From Lucifuga dentata (Eukaryota > Chordata > Actinopteri > Ophidiiformes > Bythitidae): 64,000 nt of DNA. Below, one piece after another: positions 24,862 through 37,016 of the stretch. Within the stretch, counting starts at the first letter, position 1; each line of letters starts with the position of its first letter. Position numbers and translations under genes: made by a program. The stretch is from assembly GCA_014773175.1 (NCBI GenBank), contig VXCM01001016.1, forward strand, positions 107,250 through 171,249, written 5' to 3'. Under the pieces are notes generated by a model. The model was not told where the DNA came from and searched no databases. It saw only the letters and a list, made by a program, of their open reading frames with translations.

Positions 24862-25733
24862 TTAGGCATTTCCAATTTCTGCTATTCAAATGAAATCCTG
24901 TGTCTTGATGTTTTTCTTAAAATGTTAGTTTATAGTACACAGCTCTATAACAAACAGTTTTCATTTGATACACAAAACATTTTGCCATAAGTTCATTGTA
25001 AAGTTTTTGAGTGAAAGGTGATTTGAAAGTAATGACTGAGCCAATTTCTTGTACCTATTTACTTTCTTCAAAATCCTGTCCTGATTAGAAGAACTGGCTG
25101 ATGCTACTCAGGTCACTGTTCCTTTCTCTGAGAACTTGTAATTACTGCTCTCTGGACTATGAGAGGGTGGGAACAAGCTCTGATTTAATCTTCCTGACTA
25201 TTTTGGAAACTTCACACCAGGAGATTTCTTAAGGTCAGCATTTATCACTTTAGAATCTTAGCTTTGAAAAGTAGGAGGTCAGATCACTAGTGAATACAGC
25301 TGCAATCCTCTCTTTATTAAAGTTGGAGATGACATGATTATAACCGGGCAGCGTCTATTCACAGCATCATGTAAAAATCACACTGTGACTGAGGGCTAAG
25401 CCTATGTAGCACTTTCACCAACTGCTACAGGATGAGGATGATGATGTCAGTAAAATGGTGAAGAAAAGACTCCACAATAAATACATTTTATTTGAGGATT
25501 GCTATATCAAGGGTGCTGCTGTGAGAGAGTTCCAGCTGGAGTACAACTGCTTCTTCAGACGAGAATGTGTCACAGGGTGAGATGTTGATAAGCACTGCTG
25601 ATGTCAGAGCACAGTTGGCGTGTGTGAGAGCTTACATGTGCTAGCACGTCTTAAAGGAGAGCAGCCAAACAGACAAAAATGCATTCATCCCAAGTGTGTG
25701 AGACTGTGTATTCTATGTCAGTACTGTACTCAC

Positions 25734-25899
25734 AGTCAGCCTGCGCACAGATGAGGCAGGCGGTGGTGCTGTTTAAGAAGGTGAGGAGGCTGGCTACGGC
25801 CAGGCTGATGTCTGTGTTGGTTGGCCTAAGGTCCAGAGTGGTGAAGCGAGGGAATTGAACCTTCAGAATGTCCTCTGGAGCCACCTTGACATAGGGTAC
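25734..25899 (-). CDS. grik4: grik4 coding exon (probably coding exon 4): amino-terminal domain
   Basis: This 166-bp exon has an acceptor ending GTGCAG and a donor GTGAGT. It contains 55 codons plus the first base of a Cys codon completed by the next exon. The peptide begins [20 protein letters not shown] and continues with [16 protein letters not shown] and [14 protein letters not shown]. It fits the human segment [20 protein letters not shown] onward (from memory) without gaps. An Asn-Ser-Thr glycosylation sequon lies in LNSTTACL; the human equivalent is, as I recall, Asn-Cys-Thr. Reading past the donor gives a stop-bounded intronic extension starting EYSTD, which is not part of the protein. 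The exon sits 20.5 kb downstream of its predecessor, across the largest complete intron of the window. Confidence 0.95.
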
Positions 25900-26544
25900 C
25901 TGCACAGAGATGTTTAGTGAAACAAGCTTTATTCAGTATTTAGTATTTAGTCACACACACACTTTGAGCAGTTGGAGTTTTTACATTTTTGTAGACAGGA
26001 CAGCATAAAACAGATAAAAACAAGAGAAAATGTGTGTGATTGCAGAATAAAAATAGTACGATGCCAGCAGACAATGAAGAAAGAATGGCTCTGAGGAAAT
26101 CAGTTTAATCTGTTATGATGAATTGCAGGCAGGAATAACCCACGGGTCTGTGCTAATGTGCATATTCAGAACAGACAGATTTTTCACAAACAACAAAAGG
26201 AACCGAGGCTCACATCAAGTTCAAGTTTACATCTAAAAACAGATTTGTGTTCCACCCCTGTGAACAAACCTTTGTTATTTGGGAATTTTTTAATAAGACG
26301 CCCCCTCACCTGCTATGGAACATTGCTTTCAACTTTCAACAATAAAGCAACACACACACATGGATGCTCACAGGTTTCGTTTCTGGCTGTATGAATTTTT
26401 AAGCTCAAGGTGTTATTGTGGCGTATCAGTGTTCCAAGTAACACCTGTGACATACTGTAGATTTGAAGCTCAGAAAGCTTTTGTGTCATTGTATGGGACT
26501 CCTCAGTTAGCTAATAGCTATTTTCCAGCTATTGTTGACCATTA

Positions 26545-26584
26545 TGATGATGAGGATGATGATGATGATGATGATAATGATGAT
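26545..26584. repeat. (GAT)n microsatellite
   Basis: Imperfect GAT units, giving the Asp-rich end of a chance open frame. Confidence 0.9.
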
Positions 26585-29478
26585 GCTGCATCTTAATCTT
26601 CACATTCCAGGTTCCAGACCTGGTGCCTTCCATCCTTATTAAATTTTCTAAAAGTGTCAAAGAAGTATGTTGCTGCATTATTTATTTAATGTTAATCTAA
26701 AGATAAAGGTAGCAAATAATGTAATTATATTTTTAGAAATGAAAGCTAATAACAAAAAAAAGTACAAAAGTGTAGAAATCTTCCACTCCTTTTCTAAAGG
26801 CTCTTCATTTTATTTTGTTATGACTTCTGTCTGATGAAAAGCTAAGCACCAAAGCACAATGAAACTTTATGCAAGTGAAAACACTTACATTTGATATTTT
26901 ACATCCCTTTTGATATTTCAAAGACTCAGAAAAGGATTCTTTCTTCTGAAATGGGCTTCTCAGAGTAAAATGATTGTCGATCTGTTTGCTTTCAAAGAAC
27001 CAGAAGAAAATCTTCCTATGTAGCATACTTCCTGTCTTCCCTGTTTGAACCATTTTTCTAAGAATGTATTACATACCTAAATATCAATTAATTTAAAAAA
27101 ACAAAATTAGCGTAAGCATAAAAATCCAGAATGTATTGAGGCACTTGTGTTTTGCTGTTGGTATCCTCGGGGCAAAAATGAATTGCAGGAAGTAAAGTAA
27201 AGGAACCCAGCCAAGCCTTCACTAAGAATCAATACATACACAATTCTTCCATCGCAGACCAATTGTGAAGAATACAGTGTTCTGTGTAAACAAATCAAAG
27301 TTGTGTTCACAGCTCTGATTTGTTGTAGTTACAGTATATGTATTCCTACCTGCCCTAATGATTTTTTCATACCACCTGCTCTGTACTAACAGGTATGTCT
27401 GACACTGGCTCATCTCCGCTGCCAAGTTAAGTATTCTGCAGTCGATCGAGCAGCCTTCAAAATTCCTGACACCAGTCCACACAGCAGCAAACCCAAACTA
27501 GTGTCAGCTACAAAATTCCGGGACTTCAGGAAAATCATAAATTGCATCCCATCTATTTTATTTAAGAGATAATGAAATCCATTTCTGTTTCAGTTACAGT
27601 ATGTGTGTTAATGAGAACAAGGTAGCTGGAACCAGGGCAGGCAATGAGGCCTTGGAGAAAAGAGAGGGTAGAGGGAGAGTGCATGAAAGTATGGCAGGTG
27701 TCTGGTCGGTCAGTTGGTAAGGCATTGTTCAGTGAGTGCAGTGGGGCTTGAAGGGGATGGAGGAGGACATGGTGGGTCTGAAAGGAGGAACAGGAAAGAG
27801 AACCTCTTCATCATGGCAGATTGCCTGTCTGTGTGCTTCCCAGCACCCATACATTGTCTTCCCATTCGTCCCTATATCCCCTCAATTGGTTTTCTATCCC
27901 TGCCCATCAGGGTGTAATGGAGTCCCTGGGTGTCTGGATGGATGGAGGTGCGGCCACTACTGACAGCCACAGCTGGAATGCCATTCATTCCTCTCAAGGA
28001 GCCTTAAAACCTGGGTAGTAGCTGTGTACCACAGTGGGGAAATGCACCCCTCTTCAGGTTTTTCATCTTCCCTGTTGTACGCTATTTGTACAATTTCTCA
28101 CTAGCATTTTTCCTGTTCTTTTCTTTTCTGTTTCTGCATGTACGTCAGATTGTCTTCTCTTTTTTTTCTTGTCCCCTTCTCCATCTTTTCTTTCCTTTTT
28201 TTTTTTTTTTTTNTTTTTTTTTTTTTTTTTTAAGCACTGCAAAGTACACGACCCCTTTCACTTAGAAACCTGATATGTTAGATAAGCTGTATTTGAGCCT
28301 GCGGAATCTTAAAAAAAAAAGCAGCCTACGCAAATATGTGCATGCTTTCTTTCATACATACAGGCACACACACACACATTTTGTCCTTTTCCATACTATT
28401 GGCAGACTTGACCCTATTGTTTCCGAAACATTGACTTCACAAGGGAATTACTTGGCACAGAGTCTTAAACCATCATCAATTTCTGCAGCAGCATGGCATA
28501 ACGAAAACAAAATATACAGATTATGACTAGCAATAGCAAAGTTTACTGGCAAACTTTCATTGTATTTTTCTGGTGAAGATGCATTTAATCTGCAGTTGAC
28601 AGTGTCAATGTCTGAAATATTTCCCACTCCATGTAGCATCACATTCACCAGAGGTCTAAGCCTACAAGATATATACTGTATAGTTTGCAGCAAGGCCTGG
28701 CAAGAGGGGATTTCATCTATACATGTTGCCAAAAATGTGTTCTAGTTGGAGCGATGCGATTAACGAATTATTAAATGCTGACAGCTGCTATCCTCATCTT
28801 GCTGAAGAGTGACAAAGCATTTTGAACCAAAACTGAATTACAACAGGAGCAATCAAGGTTAAGAACATCAGTCTCTACGTGACTAACAGCAGGCTGTCAT
28901 CAGCATCAAAGTCACTTCCCAGACTCCTTATCTGGTATGAACAGCTAGTAGCAGGCAGTCGTTTAATCCCAAAAATAAAGAGAAAAATCTTTACTACATG
29001 TGTCTTTGCAGGGCATTGCCTCAAAGACTCTATAAACCTCACTGCTGCATCACTTACAGTTTCACTCTCTTGAAATGCACAAGTTTGCTATGCCAGAAGC
29101 CATGTATTCTAATCCTGAGTGAATGCATTTTGTACCAAACAGGCACAGCATGGCACAAATTATGTTCATTTAAAGCACAATCACATACTTTGTTAAAGTT
29201 TGAGGTTAATGTGTAATCTTTAATGATCCCAGCATGGGATCATTTTAGTATACTGTAGCTTGAGAGTCAGTCAGGCTTCATTTTTACATTCTGTCAAGGC
29301 CAATCACTACCAGTTATTGTCCACATAGTTCATGAGTTTACAGTGAACTTTGTTTTTTTCACTATGTATCAGACAGTCACAGATATCTCATTGGGATGAC
29401 CAAGGCTTGTTGGTATTTCTGTAACAGCTAAACTGTATGAAAATGTCAATCAATTCACTTTGAATATTGTTTCACATC

Positions 29479-29483
<5 letters not shown>

Positions 29484-29510
<27 letters not shown>
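29484..29510. repeat. (AT)n microsatellite
   Basis: About 13 AT units. Confidence 0.9.
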
Positions 29511-29516
<6 letters not shown>

Positions 29517-29871
29517 CAATATTATTAGTGGAAACATAAGTTAAATCCAAGCTTCATAAGTAAAATCTGTTTATCAAATCAAACAAGGTACACAGAAAAA
29601 TTATTACAGGTATTGTAACACTTGTACATACTTTTAAACAAGATGTAACTCAAAATTTGGCTGGAGAAGTCTTTGAAAAACATCTGTTCAAGGCCATGGT
29701 ACTGGTTGTGTGGGAGCAAAGCTAATCACGGCAGAAAACTGTGAGAAGAAGAAAATCTCAAACACTTAAGCCCAAGGTACTCCTCTTTAATGGTCTGGTA
29801 CTTGCACTGTAAATACAACCAAATACCATGGCGACTGCCGTGGAGAAAGACAGGCTAACTCCAGCTCTGTC

Positions 29872-29875
<4 letters not shown>

Positions 29876-29903
<28 letters not shown>

Positions 29904-29920
29904 NAAAAAAAAAAAAAAAA
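29876..29920. repeat. (TG)n joined to poly-A by a single N
   Basis: TG units run to 29903, N lies at 29904 and a run of A follows. The abrupt change at the N marks an assembly join. Confidence 0.85.
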
Positions 29921-30332
29921 GCAAGTGAGAAAGAAATACAAGCTAACAGAAGAAGAGAGCAATTGAGTGTGCAACAGATGGATAAACAATAAACAGGACC
30001 AAGAGAAAGCATAATATAACAGAAAAGAGAGTGAGGAATGGTGATGGGGTTGCAATCAGCGCTCATTAAATGGTGTCACTGAATTTAGCTGTGTGAAATT
30101 TGATTCTGCTGTCACAATTTATCTGTCTCATGTTCTCCTTATATTGGTCCAAGACATACAGTTCCAGGGGATTTAGCAGCAGCATCAGCACTTAGCTTTG
30201 TTGTGGTTTGGTCTCAATGGTCCCAAGAATACATTTAAGGATTAAGCTGAGTATTATGGCTCTCATTTATTATTCAGAAGATGTGCAGTTATTCGCTATT
30301 AAAACATAAAGGCCAATTAGTTATTTCTGCTG

Positions 30333-30423
30333 TAGTAACAGAAGTACCTTGTACCTCTGTTAAATGTTGCAGCCCTAGTAACAGAAGTACCTTGTACCTC
30401 TGTTGCTAGGGTTGCAACATTTT
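30333..30423. repeat. Direct repeat plus 62-bp palindrome
   Basis: A 29-bp unit (TAGTAACAGAAGTACCTTGT and 9 more bases) occurs exactly at 30333-30361 and again at 30376-30404. The second copy lies inside a nearly perfect palindrome, 30362-30423, whose arms begin AAATGTTGCAGCCCTAG and end GCTAGGGTTGCAACATTT, centred on GTACCTTGTAC. It could be a folded-back transposon end or a MITE remnant. Confidence 0.75.
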
Positions 30424-32504
30424 GGCACAGAGGTATAACCCAGGGAACAAAGACACAAATCTGCACCTTGTTTTCTGAGTGTTTGTATAGCACAGAAACT
30501 GAGGGTCTGCTGGCCTAAATCATGTAGTTTCCAGGTTGACAATGTGTTCTTGTAAGGGATGTATATGTGTTAAATGTGTAGGTGGAGGTTTGGGTGTGTG
30601 TATGTGTGTGTGTGTGAGAGAGAGAGTGTGCACTTTCTTGCAGTGTGACAGAAAGGCTGACAGGTTTGCAGACAGAGGTTTGGCAGGCGTTTAATGAGGA
30701 AGCTCTCAGAGGACACAGGCTTTGCATGGGTAACACACACTCTCAGACTCATGCACACACAGCGAGCAAGGAGAAGGAAGGCAGCAAAAACACCTCAACC
30801 CCATTACAATGTGCACACAGTGCTTGTGGTAATTATACTCCACAGAAACTTTGATCTGCTGAAATTAGCTATTAAAACAAACACACAAACACGTGCACAC
30901 ACACACACACACAAAAAAAAACCCAAACAAAAACAAAAAACAACAAAAAACACGCATTTGCAAACAGCTTTTGGCTGTTTGTTTCTTTGTATAAATCTCA
31001 CCCATAACCTCATGATAACCCTTACTCCATGGGAAATTTGAGGTTACAGTCAATAGGATAAATTGCAAATTTGACCATGGGGATTAGCAAGGAGAGCTTT
31101 TCTCTGAGCTGGAGTGAAGGCAAAAGCAAATTTCCCTTTTGTCCAGTTCAACAAGCTGTTGCCCAAGTCATTCTGCTCCCGGTCCTCTGTGAACCCAACA
31201 GAGTCTACTGGGATGGGGTTTCCGTGAGGTGAGGGGAAATGAAAAGGAGGTAGATGTGCCATATGGAAAGCAGAGACATAATGAGGAGCTACATCTGTTG
31301 GTTTGTCCTCAAATAGGCAGCAGGACAAAACTCTGTTTAATAAAATATCATTGGACATTTATGGGGCTTGGAACATGCCAGGCACGGCACTAAGTTAGTA
31401 TTAGTGATGTTCATGTGATGTTTGAAGTGATCATTTACATTAGCACGCTGACTTTGCTGTCAATTAGCATACAGCACATGCTTGGCAGAAAGATGAGATC
31501 ACCCTTGAAGAACAGCACTGTAGCCAGGTGGACAGCAGCCACTTGGTCTCAGTGGTTGAATACAAGGTTAGCCTAAGCCAGGAGGAGAATAGTTCATTTA
31601 CCATCAAACAAAGTGGACATAGCTAATCAGTTTGGAGATAACAGAGAACCAACCAATAGGAACAGAGAACATGGAGCAAGGGGGGAAACTAACCTATTGC
31701 AAGCCAGAGAATTAATGATGGTTCGAGAGACGTTAGAAAACAGATGCTGTTGGAGACATAGACCATCAGTCAGCAAGTGTCATGCCAAATCTAGAGAGCC
31801 GGTTTGCAATGATGGTACTACAAGGTGGAAGGAGATGGAGAAGGGCAGGTGGTGGTCTATTTTGTCAACCCAATCCCTACTCAATCTACCCAATGAGCCA
31901 AAGGGCTTATTGGAGATTTGGGAGACCAGCTGTTGGCATTTAGAAAAGGCAAAAATCCTGCAGGGGTAGAGAAATGGAAGACATGAGACACAGGAGATAG
32001 GAAAGATTGACCATCACCACTGTCTTCATCCTCACTGCCAGCTCATCCCATGCAGCCCTATCTCTATTTGTGGTAGTAATGAGCCTGCATCAATTCCCTG
32101 TGGTCAGAGAAGAAGCAAACCGGTGATAAAGATGAAGTGGGCTGTGGATCCCGTGGTGCCTTTTAGCAGAGTGGAACATTGACCACAAGATCCCTATCTC
32201 ATTGATCAGCCAGTTCAGAGAGAAAAAGTTCCTTTCCTCCAGAGAGGCCTGTTCTTCACTTCACTGACCCATTGCAGAGGAAATGTCTTTGTACGAGAAC
32301 AGATAATTTTAAATTCCTGTTTGACTGTGAACTACCAGCTGTGTAGGTACAACTGTAAGAAGTGGGAATAAAAAAACAAAAAAAACAAAACACTCCTCTG
32401 CCAAGATTCATACCACCTACCTGATTAAATAATGTAACATTAATATGATCTGTGTTTATGGAATGTAAAAAGGTTTGTTCATCAGGCTCTATTGATACAC
32501 AGAC

Positions 32505-34218
32505 TACAGTGGCAAGAAAAAAGTTAGTGAACCTTTTAAAATTACCTGGATTTCTCAATGTTATGTGATCATAATCTAAGTTATCAAAGACAAACACAAC
32601 TGATTGAAGAAATAACTGCATTTATTCTTTTTTATTTTGTAATATTGTACAAGAGGACAGTACAGTAGTATGCAGAATATGACAGAGAATAACAATACAA
32701 CATTGCTACAGTAACAAATGTTGCTCAATACATAGCTCTTCCATATATACATTTACATAAAGAACAAAGGACAATTAACAACATGTGTACAGACAGTATG
32801 TGACAGTACAGACAGGTCATTATGGGACAAGACAGACAAGGTTAAACAAAACAAACAAAAAAAAATTACTTCTTCACAACACTGAACACACTTACACTCT
32901 GAACTAATGAGTCCTTCAAAAGCTATTGTAGTCCGATGAGCTCAAAATTGAAGGTGTGGATTGTAGAGGTGCCCTGCACTATATATATATATATATATAT
33001 AAAGACACACAAAAACTAAGTTTATGGACATNTATATATATATATATATATATAAAGACACACAAAAACTAAGTTTATGGACATGACCATGACCCAATCC
33101 AAACAAATTTTAGAGGATCACAGAACAACAACTGAAGAAGTTCATGAAGCCAAAAATGCATCTCTAAAGACCTGGATGGTCAATGCACATGAAGAAAGAT
33201 TGCATTTGACAAATGTTACAAATGGAGGGAATTTTATACCACTGCTACTCTCCCTTTAGGAGTAGAAGTCCCGCAAAGATCACAACTACAGCACAACATG
33301 TAAAGTTGAAGGAGGTGAAAAAGAACCCAAGAGTTATAGCAGAAGACCTGCAGAAATATTAGAATTTGCTTAAGTTTCTTCTCATGTTTCCACTGTAAAA
33401 CTATTGAACAGTAACGATGTACATGGACGGACAAAATGGAGAAAACTGCTGATGTCCAAAAACACTGCAAGTTTCCAAAAGACCATATTGATGTTCCACA
33501 AGGCTCCTGGGGTAATGTTCTGTGGACTGAAAATTTCAACTTTGTGGCATAAAAGCATAAAGGAGGAAAAAAGGGCACTGCATCAAAAACCTTATTCCAA
33601 CTGTGAAGCACGGTGGAGGCAGCATCATGGTTTGGAGTTGCTTTGCTGCATCAGTGCCTGGACAGTTTGCAGTCATTAAGGAATAATGAATTTACAGCTG
33701 TATCAAGAAATTTCACCTGAGAATGTTAGGGTACCAGGCCAACATCTGAGGCTTAATATAATTTGGATGATTAATAACCTAAATCATTACATGTAAACCA
33801 ACAACAGAACAGTGCAAAAACATAAATAAATAGTAATTTATGCTTTGGAATGGCCAGGTCATAGTCCAGATGTTAATTAAGATGCTTTGGTATGACCTGA
33901 GAGGGGCTATTCATGCAAAAAATCCCAGGAGTTTTGTCAGAAGGAATGATAAAAATGCCTCTGCACTGTTGGGCAAGTCTGATCAGCAGCTATGGGAATG
34001 TTTGGTGGAGCTTATTGCTGTCAATTATAAAAATATAAAGTTTCACTTACTTTTTTCCAGCACAGACTGCAAATATGAAAAGAATATCTGTTTGTGTGTC
34101 ACTAACTCAGGCAGACTGTGATTGTTACTGTTATGACTTAGATGAAGATCAGACATTTGATGAGTAATTAGAAATCAAGATACTTCACCAGGATTCACAA
34201 CCTTTTCTTGCCACTGTA
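32505..34218 (+). mobile_element. Tc1-like DNA transposon, decayed
   Basis: The left end CAGTGGCAAGAAAA and right end (reverse complement CAGTGGCAAGAAAAGG) form terminal inverted repeats, each next to a TA, the target duplication of the Tc1/mariner family. The interior carries a decayed Tc1 transposase on the plus strand. A frame-broken region at 33075-33230 has TKQILEDHRTT-like helix-turn-helix sequence. VKHGGGSIMVWSCFAA lies near 33605-33650, and EWPGHSPDVN, which contains the third part of the catalytic DDE triad region, near 33845-33880. Multiple stops and frame shifts make it inactive. A single-N join with a false 52-bp duplication (32980-33084) sits between the left end and the gene. 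The stretch 32610-32860 is not clearly Tc1 and may be a secondary insertion. Confidence 0.9.
32980..33084. repeat. Exact 52-bp duplication around a single N
   Basis: 32980-33031 and 33033-33084 are identical: an (AT)n run followed by AAAGACACACAAAAACTAAG and TTTATGGACAT, with N at 33032. It lies inside the Tc1-like element and lengthens it artificially. Confidence 0.9.
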
Positions 34219-35149
34219 CAAAAATATTGGCTTGCTTCCTGCCTCCAGTGGAGATCTTAGATTGGACTTTTTTTTTTTGTTTTGTTTTTAATAATGTAAC
34301 ATAGGGCTTAATCCAGTTTTGGGAATCTAGTCAAATGTTTAATTCACACCACTTGTTGTGTACACCACTTTATGCAACAGAAGTGGTAAACAGTTGGCCA
34401 ACAAATCTTGAAAAACTGGCCTTTTAGTAGATCACAAACATATTGATGGAGAAACAAAAGACTTGAATGTTCTTTATGAGGTTTAGCTCTCAAACTTAAA
34501 ATGACAGCATTAATTCAGTGAGCAGCTGGCATGAAGCTGAGTATTGTCTCCTTTCACACAAGACAAAACTCTTCCACTTGAAACAGATGAAACACAACAT
34601 ACGCAACACTGTAATATAGAGCAGAGTGTCTTTTCCTAGCCTTGATTATAACAATCAACCATCTAAATTGAAATCCATTTGCTTGATGCTCACCTGGAAG
34701 TCACACTGCTTATCTTGCCTTCATCTCAGTGATAAATCAAGAGACCGCTTCCTGATGACAAGATAGCACATTTGGATATGCACATGGCGGTTCTGCCAGT
34801 GAGGCCTTAACAAGACAGATCAATAGATTTGTGAAAAAAGGGTCAGCAGAGATGCAGACGACAGCTGTGCTCCTCTAATTACGATCAGACAGCAACAGGA
34901 GAAGCACCTGCGTTTTGTTTGCAAGTAGACTGAACAGAGAAATTCTGAAAAGAATGATTCCCAGCCAGCCATCCATCTTTCATTTAAATTCACACTGTGA
35001 GTAGAATACATTCAGATCTATCCATGTACATGCACATCCATGCACGCATACACGCACGCATACACGCACGCACACACACCAATGTAATTATGGTTAGATC
35101 ATGTATTATTTATAATTTTGATTTCTCATATCCCCATTATTAACCCTGG

Positions 35150-35546
35150 CCTGTGCTTATTTACTGTGCTTACAATCAGGCTCCGGCTTATATATTGGAA
35201 CTTTTGACGCCATACTCGACTGGAAGGACTCTCAGATCATCTGATCAGGAGCTTCTCACCATTCCTCGGACTAAGTTAAAGACAAAGGGTGACTGTGCTT
35301 TTGCTGTCATGGCCCCCAGGCTCTGGAACAGCCTCCCCAATAATATAAGACTGGCAGAAACTGTGGACTCTATTAAGCGGCTTCTTAAAACATTTTTATA
35401 CAGACAGGCTTTTAACTGACTTGGTTTGTATGTGGTTTGATTTGGTTTTGTCTTTGTTTTAATTTCAATTTTATTGTGAAGCACGTTGTGAGTTCTGCTC
35501 TTGAAAGGTGCTATATAAATAAATTTTACCTTATCTTACCTTATTT
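35150..35546 (+). mobile_element. L2-type LINE, short 5'-truncated copy
   Basis: The frame from about 35156 to the stop at 35417-35419 encodes the last ~85 residues of an L2-type reverse transcriptase: AYNQAPAYILELLTPYSTGR, then APRLWNSLPNNIRLAETVDS and a final FLYRQAFN. The 3' UTR ends with a stem-loop region and GGTGCTATATAAATAAA, the conserved L2 3' tail also borrowed by partner SINEs, followed by a (CTTAT/ACCTT)n tail. The sequence differs enough from the copy at 12356 to represent another subfamily. Confidence 0.88.
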
Positions 35547-36929
35547 TGAAGAGCTGGGAGCGCATAAGTTCTGGGTGATAAAATACATGAATTGATAAAT
35601 GTACAAATAAATGTGCTTATATAGTTTTAAAATTAAATCTTGCCATTTCATGTGTGAAACTTATTTTGAGGGACTTAAATTTCTATATGAACATTTTTTT
35701 CACCCATAATATAAACTTTACTTCTAATAAGCAGGTATGGGAAGTGGATGTATATGTATCACTATAATTACATCGAAACCAGATGACACTACTTGCTGAG
35801 AGTGCATACCTCTTCCAAGGACAACATGAAAAGGACCACAAACAAAATAAACAGATCTTTTTGTTAATAAATGTGGCACCATGCTTAATTTAATTGAAAT
35901 CAGCCCATCAGCATTGATTTTATTGGCTAAAAACCTTCTGGGACCTGGTTCCAGAATATGACCTGGATCATCTCCAAAATGTCATCACTTCTTCCTCTCA
36001 ACATGATCTATCTGTTCCCAAAATGTCATCCAAATCCATCCATAACTATTCAAGATACCCTGCTAACAAACAGGCAAACAAACAAATGCCAGTGATCACA
36101 TACTGTAACTTCCTTGGCAGAGGTAAAATTGCCATCTATTCCTGTCCTCCACTTTCCTTGTGTGTTCTTTACACTTATAGCAGCTCATGAAGACAAATCC
36201 CTTTACCTCGACAAGCATCCACAAACACCATTACAGTACACTCAACAATCGTAACACTCAGATGTTCTATACTTTTTATTTACTCATCATAAAATCAAAT
36301 GTTACACAATCACAACAATCATAAAAGGAACAGCTGCGGACTGCTGACTAACCTGTGACTAACCCCTGACGATGGGTTTGTGAACTCTAGTCTGAGGCAA
36401 ACAGCAAAGCTCTAGACTTTAGAAAAGTACAAACAGAGGGAGGTCAGAATGTGAGGAATGATGCAAGTCTGATTCTCAGCTGAGCACCCTGAATTAAACA
36501 TTTCACTTTCACTCCTGAGCGTGAGGTTTAATTCCTTAAAAAGGACACACAGGCAGGACTCAGGATACAATGCATCCTGTGCAATTAAAATGGAAACAGA
36601 CTACTCATACAGCACCAAATCTCAGGGAAGGAAGCCTGTTGCATTCCTTTCTCTTTTTTTTTCTTGAACTATCTTTTAGTAAGAGAAGTATCAGAGGAGA
36701 AGTATGATATTATCTTTCCTTAGGTTCTCCAATAATTAATGTGGAGTGGGATAGTCTGTGAGATTTAGAAGAAAAGTAAACAAAGGTTTCATGAAAGCAT
36801 GTTGGACAGCGTTGGCTGGGTTAAAACATCTTTATGCACCTGCTACAGCCCTCTGGCACTAAAATGCAGTGGAACTGAAACTTTGCTTCAGGGCACTTAT
36901 TCTCCATGTTTTCTCCTTGATCAGCTCCT

Positions 36930-37016
36930 TGCTTGTGTTGTACTATACATCACGTGTACATCGCTTTGGATAAAAGCGTCTGTCAAAGGAATAAACGTGA
37001 ATGTATTGCAAATAGC
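36930..37016 (+). mobile_element. Fish SINE/retroposon tail fragment
   Basis: The segment around 36956-37005 (GTGTACATCGCTTTGGATAA, AAGCGTCTGTCAAAGGAATA) closely resembles a widely dispersed teleost SINE tail that usually reads CGCTTTGGATAAAAGCGTCT followed by AAATGAATAAATGTAAATG. The 5' tRNA-like head was not recognised. Family name left open. Confidence 0.6.

Larger units (their letters stand above)
17431..25733 (-). other. grik4 intron (8303 bp, complete)
   Basis: The intron contains a poly-T tract near 18130, adjoining (TG)n and (TC)n microsatellites at 18921-19017, the Harbinger-like element at 21064-21833, a perfect hairpin at 22380-22416, and a palindrome and hairpin pair at 24811-24861. 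The rest is AT-rich sequence with no supported gene. Confidence 0.85.

Noticed and set aside
33404..33679. Plus-strand open frame of 91 codons within the Tc1-like element
   Set aside because: It runs out of frame to the transposase; the true motif VKHGGGSIMVW is in another frame.
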